Below are positions 38,316 to 52,671 of a DNA stretch of 64,000 nt, piece after piece (position 1 is the first letter of the stretch; every line of letters begins with the position of its first letter). Origin of the DNA: Chlorokybus atmophyticus. Taxonomy: Eukaryota > Streptophyta > Chlorokybophyceae > Chlorokybales > Chlorokybaceae. Where the stretch lies: assembly GCA_009103225.1 (NCBI GenBank), contig RHPI01002161.1, positions 199,115 to 263,114 on the forward strand, read 5' to 3'. The notes under the pieces were generated by a model, which saw only the letters and a program-made list of their open reading frames with translations, made no database searches and had not been told where the DNA came from. A program made the translations under genes and the position numbers.

Positions 38316-39718
38316 TTCACACATGCATCATTACATGGTTAAAAACACAAAGTCGATTGGAAAAAAATAAAAAATCCATACAACATCTATGAACAGCCTT
38401 TTTCTCAATATTTTAATTAAAGAACACTTGCACCTTTATTACACTTGTGCGTGTATAGTATTCTTATGTTGTGATATCAGCATATAATATGTACTATTAA
38501 ATATTATGTGATATACGCGAATGAGCACTGTTTGCAATTATAATTGATGAATCACAATCATAACAATCATAACAAATTGATGATTATCCCGTCAACCTTA
38601 ACGATTGTGTTTCAAATTACGCGCTTTTGTTGGGTCCAACAGGCAGAGCATGCTTGAGCAAAATGATAAAATGGTCGGTACTGGAAAATATGCATGTGTC
38701 AATTGTACGGATATTTTTAATAAGCTATCCTTATATTATCAATGAGCCTGATACAATCTCAATGAAACAGCTTAGAATGTGCTGAGAAAAACTTATGCTG
38801 AAGATGTGCTGGTGTGCTGACTGCATGAGTGCATGGGTGTTGAGTGTCATGCCTTGCATCTGATGTAAACTACCTTGTCAATTTGCTGGCAGGTTGGTTT
38901 ACTCGGTAAGTCACGTTGTAATGCTTGAGAATTAATACATCCATTTCGGCAGGCTGCATGCGCGCAATCGTATGCACTTAACCCGGGAGGTGTATTCTAC
39001 CGGCACGGTTTACCGCGCCTTTTCAAACAATAACAATGATTTCACATTACATATGCCGCCGCAGCGGTCTAGGCAAAGCTGCTGCTGACACGAGCCCGGT
39101 CTGTAAAAACCACTGGTGGCCAACTGCAACACCTGCCACCGGCAACAGTCGGTCATGCAAACACAGCCACCTTGGCAAGCGTACCGGTGATACCCGCGGG
39201 ACAGCGGAAGTACGACTGGTCTCCACCGGCTGCCACTCCGCGGCTCCTCTGCCATGTCAGCTAGAGCGCGCCCCTCCGTCTGACACATTTGTCAGCAGCA
39301 AATCCACGACGCAGCCAGACCCCAGTTAACAGCACAGTTAGTCAGACCCCAAGCCTTGCGGAAATTCACGATAGCAGAGGCCAATCCCTATCAAAGAAGG
39401 TACAAGCGCTAATATCTGCTTGGAAAAAATGTAGCAAGACCGCGTCAAGTAACTGAGCCACAGCAAGCCTTTAACTGCGCATTTGTTCTGAAGAGACAAC
39501 ACTCCTGTACACGTGGCGCTGTACAGGCGGCGGCGGCAGTGGCGGCGGCGGAGGCGACGAGGTGAGGAACATTGCCGCCCTGCATGCTACACATGTAGCT
39601 GCGTTTGTAGAGCATCGCATTGCCCTATTTCGCACATTGTAGGGCGTGCATTGTGAACTCTGTGTGTACGGCAGGGCGCAGTGTGCAAGCAGAGAAGTTG
39701 TGTGCGTGCATGTGTGCA

Positions 39719-40996
39719 ATGGCGGCGGCGGTGGTGGCGGCGAGCTGTGCGCCCAGCGCGTTGTGCATGAGGTTAAGGGAGTTGCCGAGCTCAAGCGGGA
39801 GGGTGCGAGGCGGGGCTGCGGACATACAAGGTGCAGTAGCCAGGAGGCGCAGCTGGGAAACGTCCGTACCTGTCAGGGCTGTCCTGGAAGGCAATGAGAA
39901 CAAGAATGGGTTCTGGCAGGCACCCTGGCTGAATGTATGGGCCCGCAAATCCTCATCTGAACCTCCCAGCCAGGTGCAGTTGCATACAAGACCATTGTTC
40001 ATAGGATTCGCAATGACACACTTCATACACATGCACTCAGATTCACATATACGAGAACATGTGCATATGAACCAATGCACTTACAAACGGACTGCATGCA
40101 TGTGTTCAGTGCGTGTCACTTGCTGACAAGTCTCACGCATGCACCACGCAGCCAGCGGCCTCATGGTCGTCATCCCCAACGGCATCATCCTCGTCAGCAG
40201 CAATGGCAACCGCAGCCATGCAAGAGCTCGCGGAGGATGTTGCTGAGGAGGAGCAGCGCCTCGACCTTCTTGTCGCTGATGAGCGCTATGAGGAAGCTGC
40301 ACAGGTATGCTCATTGGTGTAACACTACATTACCTCCTATAATCAGAAACAAGCATGTTGCCTTCTTTTGCATTCACCGCTCAACAACTCCTTTCTTGCT
40401 CAGGTGAGAGACCACCTGGAGGTGTTGCGGCTGCGCTTGCGTGTGATGCAAACGGTCACGAGAACACCATTGAAGTTCCGAGTTGGGGATGTTGTACGCC
40501 ACAAGCGCTATGGTGCGTGTTTGTTGTTCCACAGTTGGGCGGTGGCCTCTCATACCTCATGGCCATATTGCACCTCGCTCATGTTAGATTACTTACTTAG
40601 TCGTTGAACAGGGTACAAGGGTGTGATATACGGCCACGATAACACATGTACGGCGTCCGAGACGTGGGTGAATATGATGCATGTGGACGCATTGCCCCAC
40701 GGCCGGTAAGCAAGTGGCTTGCAATGTATGTCCTTTTATGTCCGCATGTGTTCATGTGCTCATAGTGTGCTTGCTCACACAGAGACCAGCCATTCTACCA
40801 TGTGCTGGTGGACTTGCACGACAGGCCCGCGGTGGTGAACACGTACGTGGCGCAGGAGAACTTGGAGGATTACAGGGTGACGGGGTCCACGCTGATTGAG
40901 CACCCCCTCATCAAGGAGTTGTTTGTGGGTATTGATGATACGGGCTGTTATCGGCCTGGACGCAAGCTTCGATCAAAGTACCCCGATGACTGGTGA
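39719..40996 (+). CDS. CLPF: ClpF-like plastid Clp protease adaptor: UVR motif plus YccV/HspQ domain (274 aa)
   Basis: In Arabidopsis, ClpF joins ClpS1 to deliver substrates to the stromal Clp protease. Exons: 39719-39973, 40152-40304, 40404-40512, 40612-40705, 40783-40996; phases agree, 275 codons with stop. Order: Ala/Ser/Arg-rich N-terminus like a chloroplast transit peptide, a linker, a UvrB/UvrC (UVR) helical hairpin (EQRLDLLVADERYEEAAQ into VRDHLEVL), then a complete YccV/HspQ hemimethylated-DNA-binding-like domain: FRVGDVVRHKRYGYKGVIYG, QPFYHVLVD, TYVAQENLE, HPLIKELF, YRPGRKLRSKYPDD. This domain order is that of ClpF. An EXECUTER or F-box relative with the same YccV domain is less likely because no other domain is present. 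It is somewhat shorter than Arabidopsis ClpF (about 330 aa) in the N-terminal region. Confidence 0.85.
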
Positions 40997-41860
40997 TGCG
41001 CGCCAAGGGGAGAGGGGTTGATCAAAGGCTGGTTGTATATAGTGGTGAGGCTGGCCTTGTGTGAATATGTTAGATTCGTTGCGTGAACGCAGAAAGCAAG
41101 GGACACGCTGTAACATATTGTAAACTGCGAGGCTTATGGTTTGTAACATTACATCTCTGGGCAGGGCTTCTCATGCCTCAATACCTGTGCTGTGAATCCT
41201 GTGGTTTGCGCGCAGTATAGCAGTAATGAGTCATGACAGATGCATTTGCACGACGTGAAGTAGTTTAGCTGCATTTGGCAGCCATTTGTGTGGCCACCAT
41301 GACAGAAGCATACTGCGCACAACTCATCGAACACTATTGACACTACCAGCAGTTCAACAGCACACGGCGTTTATGCTTTCAACTTGTGTGGCGCAGAGGC
41401 TGAGAGCGATTAACGGTGTGATTGTTTAGCTGCATATAGCAGCATGCATTTGTGTGGCCATTGTGTGGCCATGAAATGCAGCTGGACACTCACACACTGG
41501 TTGTGCGAGTCGCAGTTAGATCGACACAATCAGAGCACAATTGGTGAAAGCGATAGCTGTATGTCATCAGTATCATTGATTGAGCACATCAGTTGCAACA
41601 ACAATGACATGAAGCATTGAAGAGGGAATGCAGTCCATGAAATGCAGCTGGACACTCAAACACTGGTTGTGCGAGTCGCAATTAGAGCGACACAATTAAA
41701 ACACAATTGGTGAAAGCGATAGCTGTATGTCATCATTATCATTGATTGAGCACATCAGTTGCAACAACAATGACATGAAGCATTGAAGAGGGAATGCAGT
41801 CCAACCAATCGACCTCGCTATCCAAGTAACATGCGGCTACAGGTCGCAACACTGTCTCTC
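40997..41860. other. Convergent intergenic region with a tandem duplication
   Basis: 864 bp between two facing stop codons. Most of its right half is the 166-bp duplication listed next. A related fragment (TTTAGCTGCAT...GCAGC...CATTTGTGTGGCCA) occurs at about 41262 and again at about 41427. No gene seen. Confidence 0.6.
41471..41802. repeat. Two tandem copies of a 166-bp unit
   Basis: Copy 1 is 41471-41636 and copy 2 is 41637-41802. Both begin ATGAAATGCAGCTGGACACT and end GGGAATGCAGTCCA; the offset stays 166 and only a handful of substitutions separate them. It lies just downstream of the branching enzyme stop. Confidence 0.95.
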
Positions 41861-44800
41861 TCAGACAGTCAGCAGGCTGTTCCCATGCGGGCTCTCTACA
41901 CACTGCGGTGCCTCGGGATCGTGGTGCCACGTCCCGTCAACGATAAACTTGTACTCATAGACGCCGGGAGGCAACTGCATCGTCACTTGCCAAAGGGCCG
42001 GTTTGCCCGAGTGCCCATCCGGAAGACTACTATCGTCACGCGTAAGATCCACTCGTTCTGCCCACTGCAAGTACCATGCACATGTTTGGGAATGTGCATG
42101 CTTCTTACACAATGAGTGGTGCCATAACGTTTGCAACGCTCTCTAACCAAAAGTGACGGATGAGTGTCAAACTTAAGCATACCTCATTGAAGCTGCCGGA
42201 TACAGACACTTTTTCTCCGCCGCCTGCCCATCGAAGGACTGTTGGGATGGTTGGCGTCGGGGCAGCACACAGCATGACGCATGCGAGTGGTGGGAGCCGC
42301 AGACTTAGTGTGTACTGCTCTGCTGCTTTGCTGTGTGGGCTGTAGCCTCGGAAGTGGGGGCTGACATTGCCATCTGCAGATTGAGAGAACTGTTGAGCCA
42401 ATGCCTGCACACTGCATTACAGCACCTCAGTTCCAGCAACAGCACTACGCACTCATGAAGGTGGCTGTGGATGCGTTCTGTTGTAGTCGATCTGGAGTGT
42501 ACGCTGCGCTCCACCCTGAACTGGCTGGACTCCACGAGTGACTTCGCAGCATGTTGGTCTCAACCGCTTCAACCTGAATTGCAAGCATCGCATTGGACAT
42601 TCGTCACTGCCTGTTGGTAAGTGTCGTTCTAGCTGTACATATTGTCATCATCCCAACTGGAACAATCTCACAAAGTGCAAGCCACTCACGAGCCAAGCAA
42701 GCATACCTCTTCAAGGCCATGCAGTGGGTGGACATCACTGCCACCAAACTTCTGTGCATCGCTGTTGAGTAATAGACGCCATGGACCGCGATGTGGCACT
42801 CGCACTCTATACTTGTCGCGGACGGTCTGCAGAGATGGCCCATGTTGACGCATAATACATGGAAGCTACCGCAACATGAACTGCTGGCACCACACGTTGC
42901 CATGCTTACCGGTGTAAAATTGAAGGCTGCAATCAAGGGCGGATGGGGTGAGCGCGCGCGTCGCAGGAATATTAACACAGAGTCACAAGAGTTATCTACA
43001 TCTAACCATTGAAAGCCGTATCGCATGTAGTCGGCCTCGTGCAGAGCCCTGCCATGCATCATGTTGGCTTTTCTGTTGAAGACCCAGGGGTGCTGTTGTA
43101 CAAACATTCTCATGCCGCACCATGGATGCAAAGCAGAGACAGACTTACTTGTTAGCCACGTATGCACGATTCAATGCAGCTACCCATCGCTTGATGCCTT
43201 GATGATTTTGGCCATCCTGTAGCAGATGCCAGTCAAGACTTGAATCATGGCTCCACTCTTGCCACTGTCCAAACTCCTGCATTTGCAACATCTTGCTCAG
43301 CAAAGATAACAACCAACCACAAAGCCGCATCTCCACAGGTGATAGTGATGATACCTGACCCATGAATAGCAGCTTTTTGCCGGGTGTGCCATACTGATAT
43401 CCAAGCAGGAGACGCAAATTGGCAAATCGCTGCCACTCGTCGCTGGGCATTTTCCTCAACAGGGAGCCTTTCCCGTGCACAACCTCATCGTGTGAAAGGG
43501 GGACTATAAAGTTCTCAGAGTGCGCATACACATTGCGAAAGGTGAGCTTATTGTGACAGGTGCTCCTATGCTGCGTCTCAACACGAAAATACTCAAGGGT
43601 GTCGTTCATCCAGCCCATGTCCCACTTGAAGTCAAAACCCAGTGCCTCACGCGAGGTCTGAGTGCACTTGCGCCCACTGACCTGCGTTGCATAACAGACA
43701 CTATGACATGCTCATCCCAAGGAACACAAACGGGGAAGGAGGCGCGTGCAAGGAGCGTACCTGAGGCCATGTGGTGCTTTCTTCAGCAATGGTAAACACG
43801 CCATCATACTCTTTATGCACAACCTCGTTCAGCTGGCGCAACAGGTTAACAGACTGCCAGTTCTCTTGGCCACCAGTCTCATTGGCAATCCATTCCCCCG
43901 GTTTTCGCGAATAGCTGCAGACACTCACCATTAGCTAAGCTGTTGACTAGGCAAACTCATTTGCATGTGTTACCTGAAATACAGCATTGATGCCACAGCA
44001 TCAACGCGCAACCCATCTGCATGGTAGTGCTCCAGCCAGAACCGTGCGCTGCTCAGCAGGAAAGATCGAATCTCCGGTCTGCCATAGTCGAATATACCTA
44101 CACAAGTGTGCAACCCAAGATGACATGCATGAAGGCCATCATGCAATATTTGGGCATTACACGAACTACGACCACATGATCGTCACACCTGTTTTCCAAT
44201 CTGGATGAAACCCTCGTCTGGGATCACCATATTCATAAAGTGGGCTTCCGTCAAAGCGCGCCAGTGCATGCTCGTCCAAAGGGAAGTGAGCTGGAACCCA
44301 GTCTAATATGACACCAACCCCAGCATTGTGCAGCATGTCAATGAGTTCCATCAAGCCTTCAGGAGGCCCATAGCGTGAGGTGGGAGCAAAGTAGCCAGTC
44401 ACCTACAGGGGCAATGTCTATGGCACGGACATGGCATGTAGAGCAACAACAATGGCAGATTGCTCTTACTGCATACGCTGAGAGCAATCTCATGCAGGTG
44501 CAAGCAGCACACCTGATATCCCCATGAACCATAGAAGGGATGCTCCATGACCGGCATGAACTCCACATGTGTAAAGCCCATCTCCAATATGTATGGCACT
44601 AGAGTTTTTCCCAGCTCACGATACGTGAGACACCGGAAACTTTCATCTGGGTTGCGCATAAAGCTACCAAGGTGCAACTCATATATGGACATCGGGCCCT
44701 GACAGAACAATATGAGATAAAGGCAGGCGCGCTTGTGCTAGTCAGGTTGTAAGGGCTGGTCTGCAAGTCACCATACCTCTAAGTGGTTGGCGTGTTTGCG

Positions 44801-46290
44801 GGCATCCATCCATTTCCTATCTGACCACTGCGCCGCATCGACAACGTTAATGACCAACCCGCCGCATCCACTAACTTATACCCCATAGTTTGGCCTCCTA
44901 CCTTGTATGCGTGCAAATCCGTGACTACATTGTTTATTGGACACTGCCGTGGTGCTCCAGCTGGTAACGGTAATGACTGATTTGGGTAGGGCTCACCCGC
45001 AAATGAAAAGGGGTCACTTTTGTCACAGCGATTGTCATCACAGCCATGTATTTGGTACTTGTATTTGTACCTGCCATGGTGGATCTCAGTTAGATGTCAC
45101 AACTGGCTTGTGCAATATGACTGTAGAGTTGATGTTGCAGGCACAAGTGGCTGCCTACCCCGCTTTGACGCTTGGCACAAACACCTCCCATACACCACCC
45201 TCAACCCTATGCATTGGGGTTGCTTCATGACGCCAATCGTTGAAATCCCCTAATACCGCCACTCCCCGTGCCGAGGGCGCCCAAACAGAAAAAAGTGTGC
45301 CTACCTGTGGGCACCCTGTCAGATGCTCCGACATGCAACAGATGTAGATACACGGATGAGAGTGACGCAATGAAGTGATGTGTACCTGGGCATCAGAGTC
45401 ACGTCTACAGACGTGGGCTCCAAGCTTATTGTACAGCTGCGAGTGCAGCCCAGATGCCATGCTGGCAGCATCTTCGCCTGCGCAAACCGCAAGTTGTGAG
45501 TTTTTACATTGCTGTGACTGAAGATGTCTAGCTGTGACACATGCTATCTGCATGCTGGCCCATACCATCTGTGTTCTCTCTCCCAAAGGCCCCCCAACAA
45601 TTACTACCTACATGAGGCTGCTGGACAATATGCAGTCCACTCGTCAATAGTAACACGCCCACTATCCCTCACACCGGCTTTCATTCGCGTTACAGAGAAA
45701 GCTGACCACAAGGTGTGACCATACTGGACGCCTTAACATAACTGCTCAGCTAATTGGTCTTGGCCTAATCATCTTGTTCGTCATGCTACATGGACTGACA
45801 CAGTGTAATTACTGAATGGTGTGCTTTGATGCGGCATAAGGAACACCACTTATAACGCACAGTACAGCATGTGCATGCTGGTGCACGTAACGAAGTCTAC
45901 AACACTGTGGGTCTGCGCTAGCGCCACCTCACGATACTGACCGTTCATGCAATGGTGCAAGGTCTTCGTTTATGATCGCAAACTGCTGCCAAGCAGCTGT
46001 ATGCATGTGTGTACACTAGAACCTAGCGTTGCAGCTTATGCGATAGAAGAATAAGTGCGACAAGCTTACCCGTAAAGCGAACTTGCGAAATGCATGGCAC
46101 ACTTGAGGTGGCAAGACCGAGCCCCGGGCCGGGGGTGGGCCCCCACTGCAGCTCACCGGCCCGCGCCGTTGCTACAGCCGGCGCCACTTTGTTGGCTGCT
46201 TGTTTCTCGCATTCACATGCAGCGCATTGCTCTGTGAACTGCCCTTCAAAGGCAGCGTTGGACCCGCACCAATGCCAACAGTGTTGGGGA
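41861..46290 (-). CDS. GLGB: GlgB-type 1,4-alpha-glucan branching enzyme with extra C-terminal CBM48 (N-terminus incomplete)
   Basis: GH13 enzyme that cuts alpha-1,4-glucan and rejoins it as alpha-1,6 branches in starch or glycogen. Exons from the 5' end: 46290-46070, 45477-45386, 45304-45159, 45070-44902, 44827-44777, 44698-44513, 44402-44189, 44097-43974, 43914-43761, 43681-43355, 43276-43149, 43072-42910, 42826-42707, 42573-42503 (donor uncertain), 42411-42183, 42064-41861; about 865 aa, with one or more 5' exons missing (46290 opens in phase 2). Order: linker, N-terminal CBM48 ([20 protein letters not shown]), GH13 barrel with [23 protein letters not shown], nucleophile motif [10 protein letters not shown], acid/base [11 protein letters not shown] and [13 protein letters not shown], then the C-terminal beta domain with [11 protein letters not shown]. 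These are marks of the bacterial subgroup GH13_9, not plant SBE. It is followed in frame by an AMPK-beta-like CBM48: [17 protein letters not shown], then [20 protein letters not shown]. Confidence 0.9.
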
Positions 46291-46864
46291 CTGCAGACAT
46301 GCATGTCAGTGTGGCAAGATATTCTGCCAGGTGATAGTGCACTCCTTCGCTAACATGCAGCAGTTGCAGTTCCTTATGCAGCACACACAACGTTTAATGC
46401 AAATACAACACCGGCGAAGTGCTCACATGGCACATAAAGCAAATCTGAGCAGACAACATGACAGAAACCCGTTGCAACACAACCTTGGCAAAAACAGTGC
46501 ACATGTGCTGGCCACAATTGCCGGAACTCCTAGATGTGTTGCTTAACTGGAAATTACGACAGCAGTGCACAATGCGGCTAAACGACTCACGGAAAACTGT
46601 CTTCAAGCTAGTGACTCACCTCGACCACGACGCTTCGTATAGGAAACCTGTGTCCAAGCAGACCACCGCCCCAATGATTAAAGCTTTGTTGGTGGTCCTT
46701 CAATCCGCAAGCAATGCGTCGCGGAAATTCAACAATGAGGTCGTCCAGTGCCACACGCGCTCAATAGCCCAAGTAACAAAACGAACAACTCTCAACCCTG
46801 TCCCGGACGCCTCTCCACACCTCGCCGCCCTCACCACCACCACCACCGCCGCCGCTGTGGTCTG
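46291..46864. other. Region probably holding the first exon(s) of the branching enzyme
   Basis: The branching enzyme lacks a start codon in its recognised exons, so its transit-peptide exon should be here or beyond the small ORF to the right. I could not find an ATG with a phase-2 donor that I trust. Confidence 0.4.
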
Positions 46865-47047
46865 CTAGTTCTCGGGTCCGGTCGCCAAAACCCTAAATGT
46901 TGCTAACGCGACAAAACTGGTCAGCACAGCGTAACCGGCCACCTGAAGGGGCGTCACTCCGTTATGCTTTCTTGGCAGGTCGCAGCGTAACCGCCGCCAG
47001 CTGGGCACAAGCCCCGTCTTCCGTCGGATCCGATCCGGGTCCAACAT
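46865..47047 (-). CDS. Possible 60-aa single-pass membrane protein
   Basis: Intronless ORF starting at ATG 47047 and ending with TAG. The first 35 residues are basic (RIRRKTGLVPSWRRLR), then one hydrophobic segment (VAGYAVLTSFVALATFRVLA) near the C-terminus. This shape is typical of small inner-membrane or ER tail proteins. It is divergent from the ER thioredoxin-like gene with about 97 bp between starts. I recognise no family; it could also be a chance ORF. Confidence 0.4.
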   Translation of the reverse strand: MLDPDRIRRKTGLVPSWRRLRCDLPRKHNGVTPLQVAGYAVLTSFVALATFRVLATGPEN

Positions 47048-47144
47048 GATTTACGTCAGATTGCGAGCCGGTTCAACGGATGGGAGTCGGAACTCTTAAC
47101 GACCGGCCTGGTCTAGTCTGGCCTGGCCTGGCCTGGCGAGGCGC

Positions 47145-48101
47145 ATGGAGCGCCGGAGACTTTATCTTTGGGCCAGCGTCGTGGCATTGTGGTTTGCTGT
47201 CAGTGCCGCGTCTGCACTTGTAGGCAGCGATGCGTCGGCGGAGCAGCGTCATGACTCGCTCGTCATGGAGGTGGCTGCGGAGGACTTCGACGACGGGGCG
47301 GGCCCGCTGAGCGATGGCCATGCGGACTACATTGCTGTTGTGGTCTACACCAGCTGGTGCCGGAAGGTCAGTCTTAGCGGTTTGGCACTCATAAGGCGTA
47401 TAATGCATAGGATCAGTGCGCATTGCGTGTGTAACGCTCTGGTTTGCCCTCTGCAGGCTCGCAAGTTCCTTCCTGCTTATGAGGCGGCAGCGCAGCTGAT
47501 GCATACGGATGCCTCCTGGACTCTCACCAAGGTATATTTGCACACTTTGTAGCATAGCACTCAGGATGATGCCCTGAGCGCGTCTTGTTGAAGCACACTG
47601 TAATTGGCATGTTTTGACGACACTGATGTGCAGTTAACGTTAGAAGCGTACAGCGTTGTGCAAACAGAACTGTTGATGTGATGCCGATGATAACTAGGCA
47701 GTGTGCCTAAGTTCAGTATGTTTGTAGCCACCAGCATCAGCAATACTACTAGTACAACAGCAGCCATTGGTCAGCTGTGCAATGCAACCAACCTCACATC
47801 TAATGCATGGCTCAGTTTTCTCATTGCGCGCATTGACAGCGCTAGCCAATAGCACCAATGTCACTCGTAAATTGTGCAGGTGGATGCGGAGCTGTCAGAG
47901 AACTTGGAGCTAACACAGAGGTTAGGCGTTGTAGGTTACCCGCATCTGTTTGTGTATAGGAAGGGACGGGCAGAAGCCATAGACTCGCGCAGTCACTTGA
48001 AACTTGAGAAAATGATGGCTGGCAACTCCTTTGATGCGCAGCAAGTGGTGTCTCTGCTGCGGGACATGAGCAAACCCTTGCGTTCACGAGATGAATTATA
48101 A
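47145..48101 (+). CDS. ER-resident thioredoxin-like (PDI-related) protein with RDEL signal (172 aa)
   Basis: Exons: 47145-47366, 47457-47531, 47880-48101; all phase 0, 173 codons with stop. Order: signal peptide (RRRLYLWASVVALWFAVSA then ASA), acidic linker, one thioredoxin fold with VVVYTSWCRKARKFLPAY at the active-site position, a VDAELSENLELTQRLGV strand and the cis-proline motif GYPHLFVYRKG, and the C-terminus SRDEL, an HDEL/KDEL-type ER retrieval signal. The active site is WCRKA instead of WCxxC, so only the first cysteine remains; this suggests chaperone, mixed-disulfide or isomerase roles without thiol oxidation. Single-domain PDI-like proteins of this kind are known in plants and protists; the exact subfamily is not clear. 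Confidence 0.85.
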
Positions 48102-48739
48102 TGCAATTGGGAGATGGCTGCAGTGCTCACCAGTCCAAATAAGCAATCCGATTGTCATTTCAACTGCTATGGCATGGTAACTGTGTTCATCGCTGCTATG
48201 GCCATGTGACTGCTGCAGCTATGATTTGCGGTTGTCTCTCGCTTTGCGATCCTGTCGCTTGGATGAGCCAATCCGTGCATTGGTTGTGCAAAATTTCTCC
48301 TGAAGGACTACACTACAGTCATGAGCGGCAGAGCAAGTTGCATGTAAGAGTACTGCAGCTATTCCCACAGTGGAATACCATCATCCATGTGCACGCTACC
48401 AAGTCACTTTCTGTAACACAGTGCATACTACTCAGCGATCACATATCACACCCTCAATGCGATAGGGTGTTGCTACAGCATGTGCTGCCAAGATATGCTG
48501 CTTCACAAGTGCATCCAGCAACTACACTACACCCCCGCACTTGTGACGCAAATTTGACAAAACCCATCTGCGGCATAACACCACTTCACCTGTTGGAAAC
48601 TAGAGGTTCAAAACTTGTGCGCCAGACAGCGCTCGTCCTGTGCCTGTGAACTCTGGATACCTCAATCTAAACGCTACCGCCACTACTGCCCCAGCAAGGG
48701 CAGTTTAAAGAATATTGTTAACAAGGTCTCAGCAACCAC
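48102..48739. other. Convergent 3' spacer, no gene seen
   Basis: 638 bp between facing stop codons. It contains one ORF (48152-48649, plus) without splice support or recognisable motifs. Confidence 0.5.
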
Positions 48740-51060
<2,321 letters not shown>

Positions 51061-52671
51061 GGTTGTCTGTTTTCGACTATCTGTTACGGGAAGGAAGCCA
51101 ATCAGTTAGCCACCGCTCTCGTCCTTGATGTCCGCCCTGTTGTCGCTGTTGTTGTCGTCGGCGGCGGAAGCGGTGGCGGCGGCTACAGCTGCTACTTGCA
51201 GTTACAGTTGACTGCGAAGCTTACTCGCAAACTGACGCTAGCCAATATCGCTGCATAGTGGTAATACTCTATAGGTTTTGCCCGCTTTCGGTCTCTGAGA
51301 CTCAGTTTTGGGCATCGATATCTCTTGACTCAACTGGTGGCTCAGAGCCACTGGCTTTGGTCAACAAGCAACTGGCGTTCTGACTTTTGGGTGGTTTGTC
51401 ATGAATCATTCGGGTGATGCGACGGTGTCGCGCGCTGCAACCTCGCGGAGATGGTCGCGGCGGGGCAGTCGGGCGGGGGTGGCTGCCAGGTTGGCACGCA
51501 GCCAGCGGGAGGGTGAGACAGATCTGGAGTCTAGTGTAGAACTGGACATGAAACTTGAGGCTTGTCAACCTCGGAGGCCAGCCATTTGCCCCCTGGTGTC
51601 AAATTGGGCAAAACAAACGGTTCAAATCGTTGCACAGAGTTCATGTCCATCACAGGTTGAGTGATGAACACATGAGTGTGTAATCCACATATTGTGTTAT
51701 ACAGTGTCATGCGCATATTGCATGGGAACGATTATGATACACGAGCACACTGTCTATTCCGACTATTGTGATTCATTGAAAGTCATGCTTATGCTTAAGA
51801 TCAGGATGGGCTTGACAAAGAAAAATGTTGTATTACTGTTTTCCTTGACCACTACATTCAAACCAGCTTGACTATTGTAACAACAATTGATAATTTCATT
51901 ATATGTCAAAGTATGGATTGAACATTCAAATAAAGGATATAAAAATCATACCACGGTTATAATTGATGGGTCGTATTATGGTAATAGACCAACGCCATGC
52001 ACTTTGTAGTACATATTAACATTCTTGCATCATACTAGCATATATTATCATGGTATGTGATATATCAATAATATGGCATCACATTGTACCATGCTTTGCA
52101 TGTTAAATGCATATGGATAAGAACATTCACTATGGCATCGCGCAATGTTGCATAAACGAAAATCAACATGCAATGTACAGATTTTGTCGAATGCAAGGGG
52201 ATTGGAACACATACCATAACTGCATCGCGTAATCGCGAAAATAAAACATGATTGTGCGATGTTCGTACTGAATAAACTTGATTGTACCTAAACAAGCTTG
52301 TTTAACCACAAAGGACAAACTGTAAAGTCACTTGAACGATTCAACATACCTTGGCTTGCATAGTTAAATAGCTAGCACGTGCACATACGCGTGTCTGGGA
52401 TTTGCAAGACACTGTGTTCATGTGAAATTGTTCAGAACGAACATCGAGCGTTAGTGGTAGCCAACACGAATGGCTTCACTATGTACATCAAGAAGATGAA
52501 CTGAAAAATGTACCACGGATACAATACAGTCACCCTAAAGCGCGTGCCTAACTATCAATGGTAACAGCACTCAGAATGAACTACCAACCTTCAATACTAC
52601 CAGTGCTAGATACTACTCGAGGGCGACCCCGCTTTGCACCCGCAATACATCGTATCACCGCCAGGCGTGAT
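51061..52671. other. Intergenic, second half an AT-rich island
   Basis: The left part (to about 51660) is GC-rich and contains an unsupported plus-strand ORF (51401-51664, Arg/Ala-rich start, no family). From about 51660 to 52600 the sequence is AT-rich and gene-free, like 37.1-38.9 kb. No RNA gene seen. Confidence 0.55.

Larger units (their letters stand above)
36549..39718. other. AT-rich intergenic island, no gene seen
   Basis: About 3.2 kb. From roughly 37100 to 38960 the base composition shifts clearly to A+T relative to both flanks, with poly-A/T runs and no ORF of note. It contains a hairpin with a (TA)n centre and a terminator-like stem-loop (listed separately). From about 39000 GC content recovers; an unsupported plus-strand ORF (39036-39329) lies there. 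Confidence 0.7.

Noticed and set aside
37100-38960. AT-rich island as a piece of organelle or viral genome
   Set aside because: No organelle gene, rRNA or viral ORF is readable; composition alone is not enough, so it is listed only as an observation.
41471-41802. CRISPR-like or satellite array
   Set aside because: Only two 166-bp copies with no spacers; a simple tandem duplication.
51401-51664. 87-aa Arg/Ala-rich plus-strand ORF
   Set aside because: No family, no splice signals, borders an AT-rich gene desert; not distinguishable from chance.
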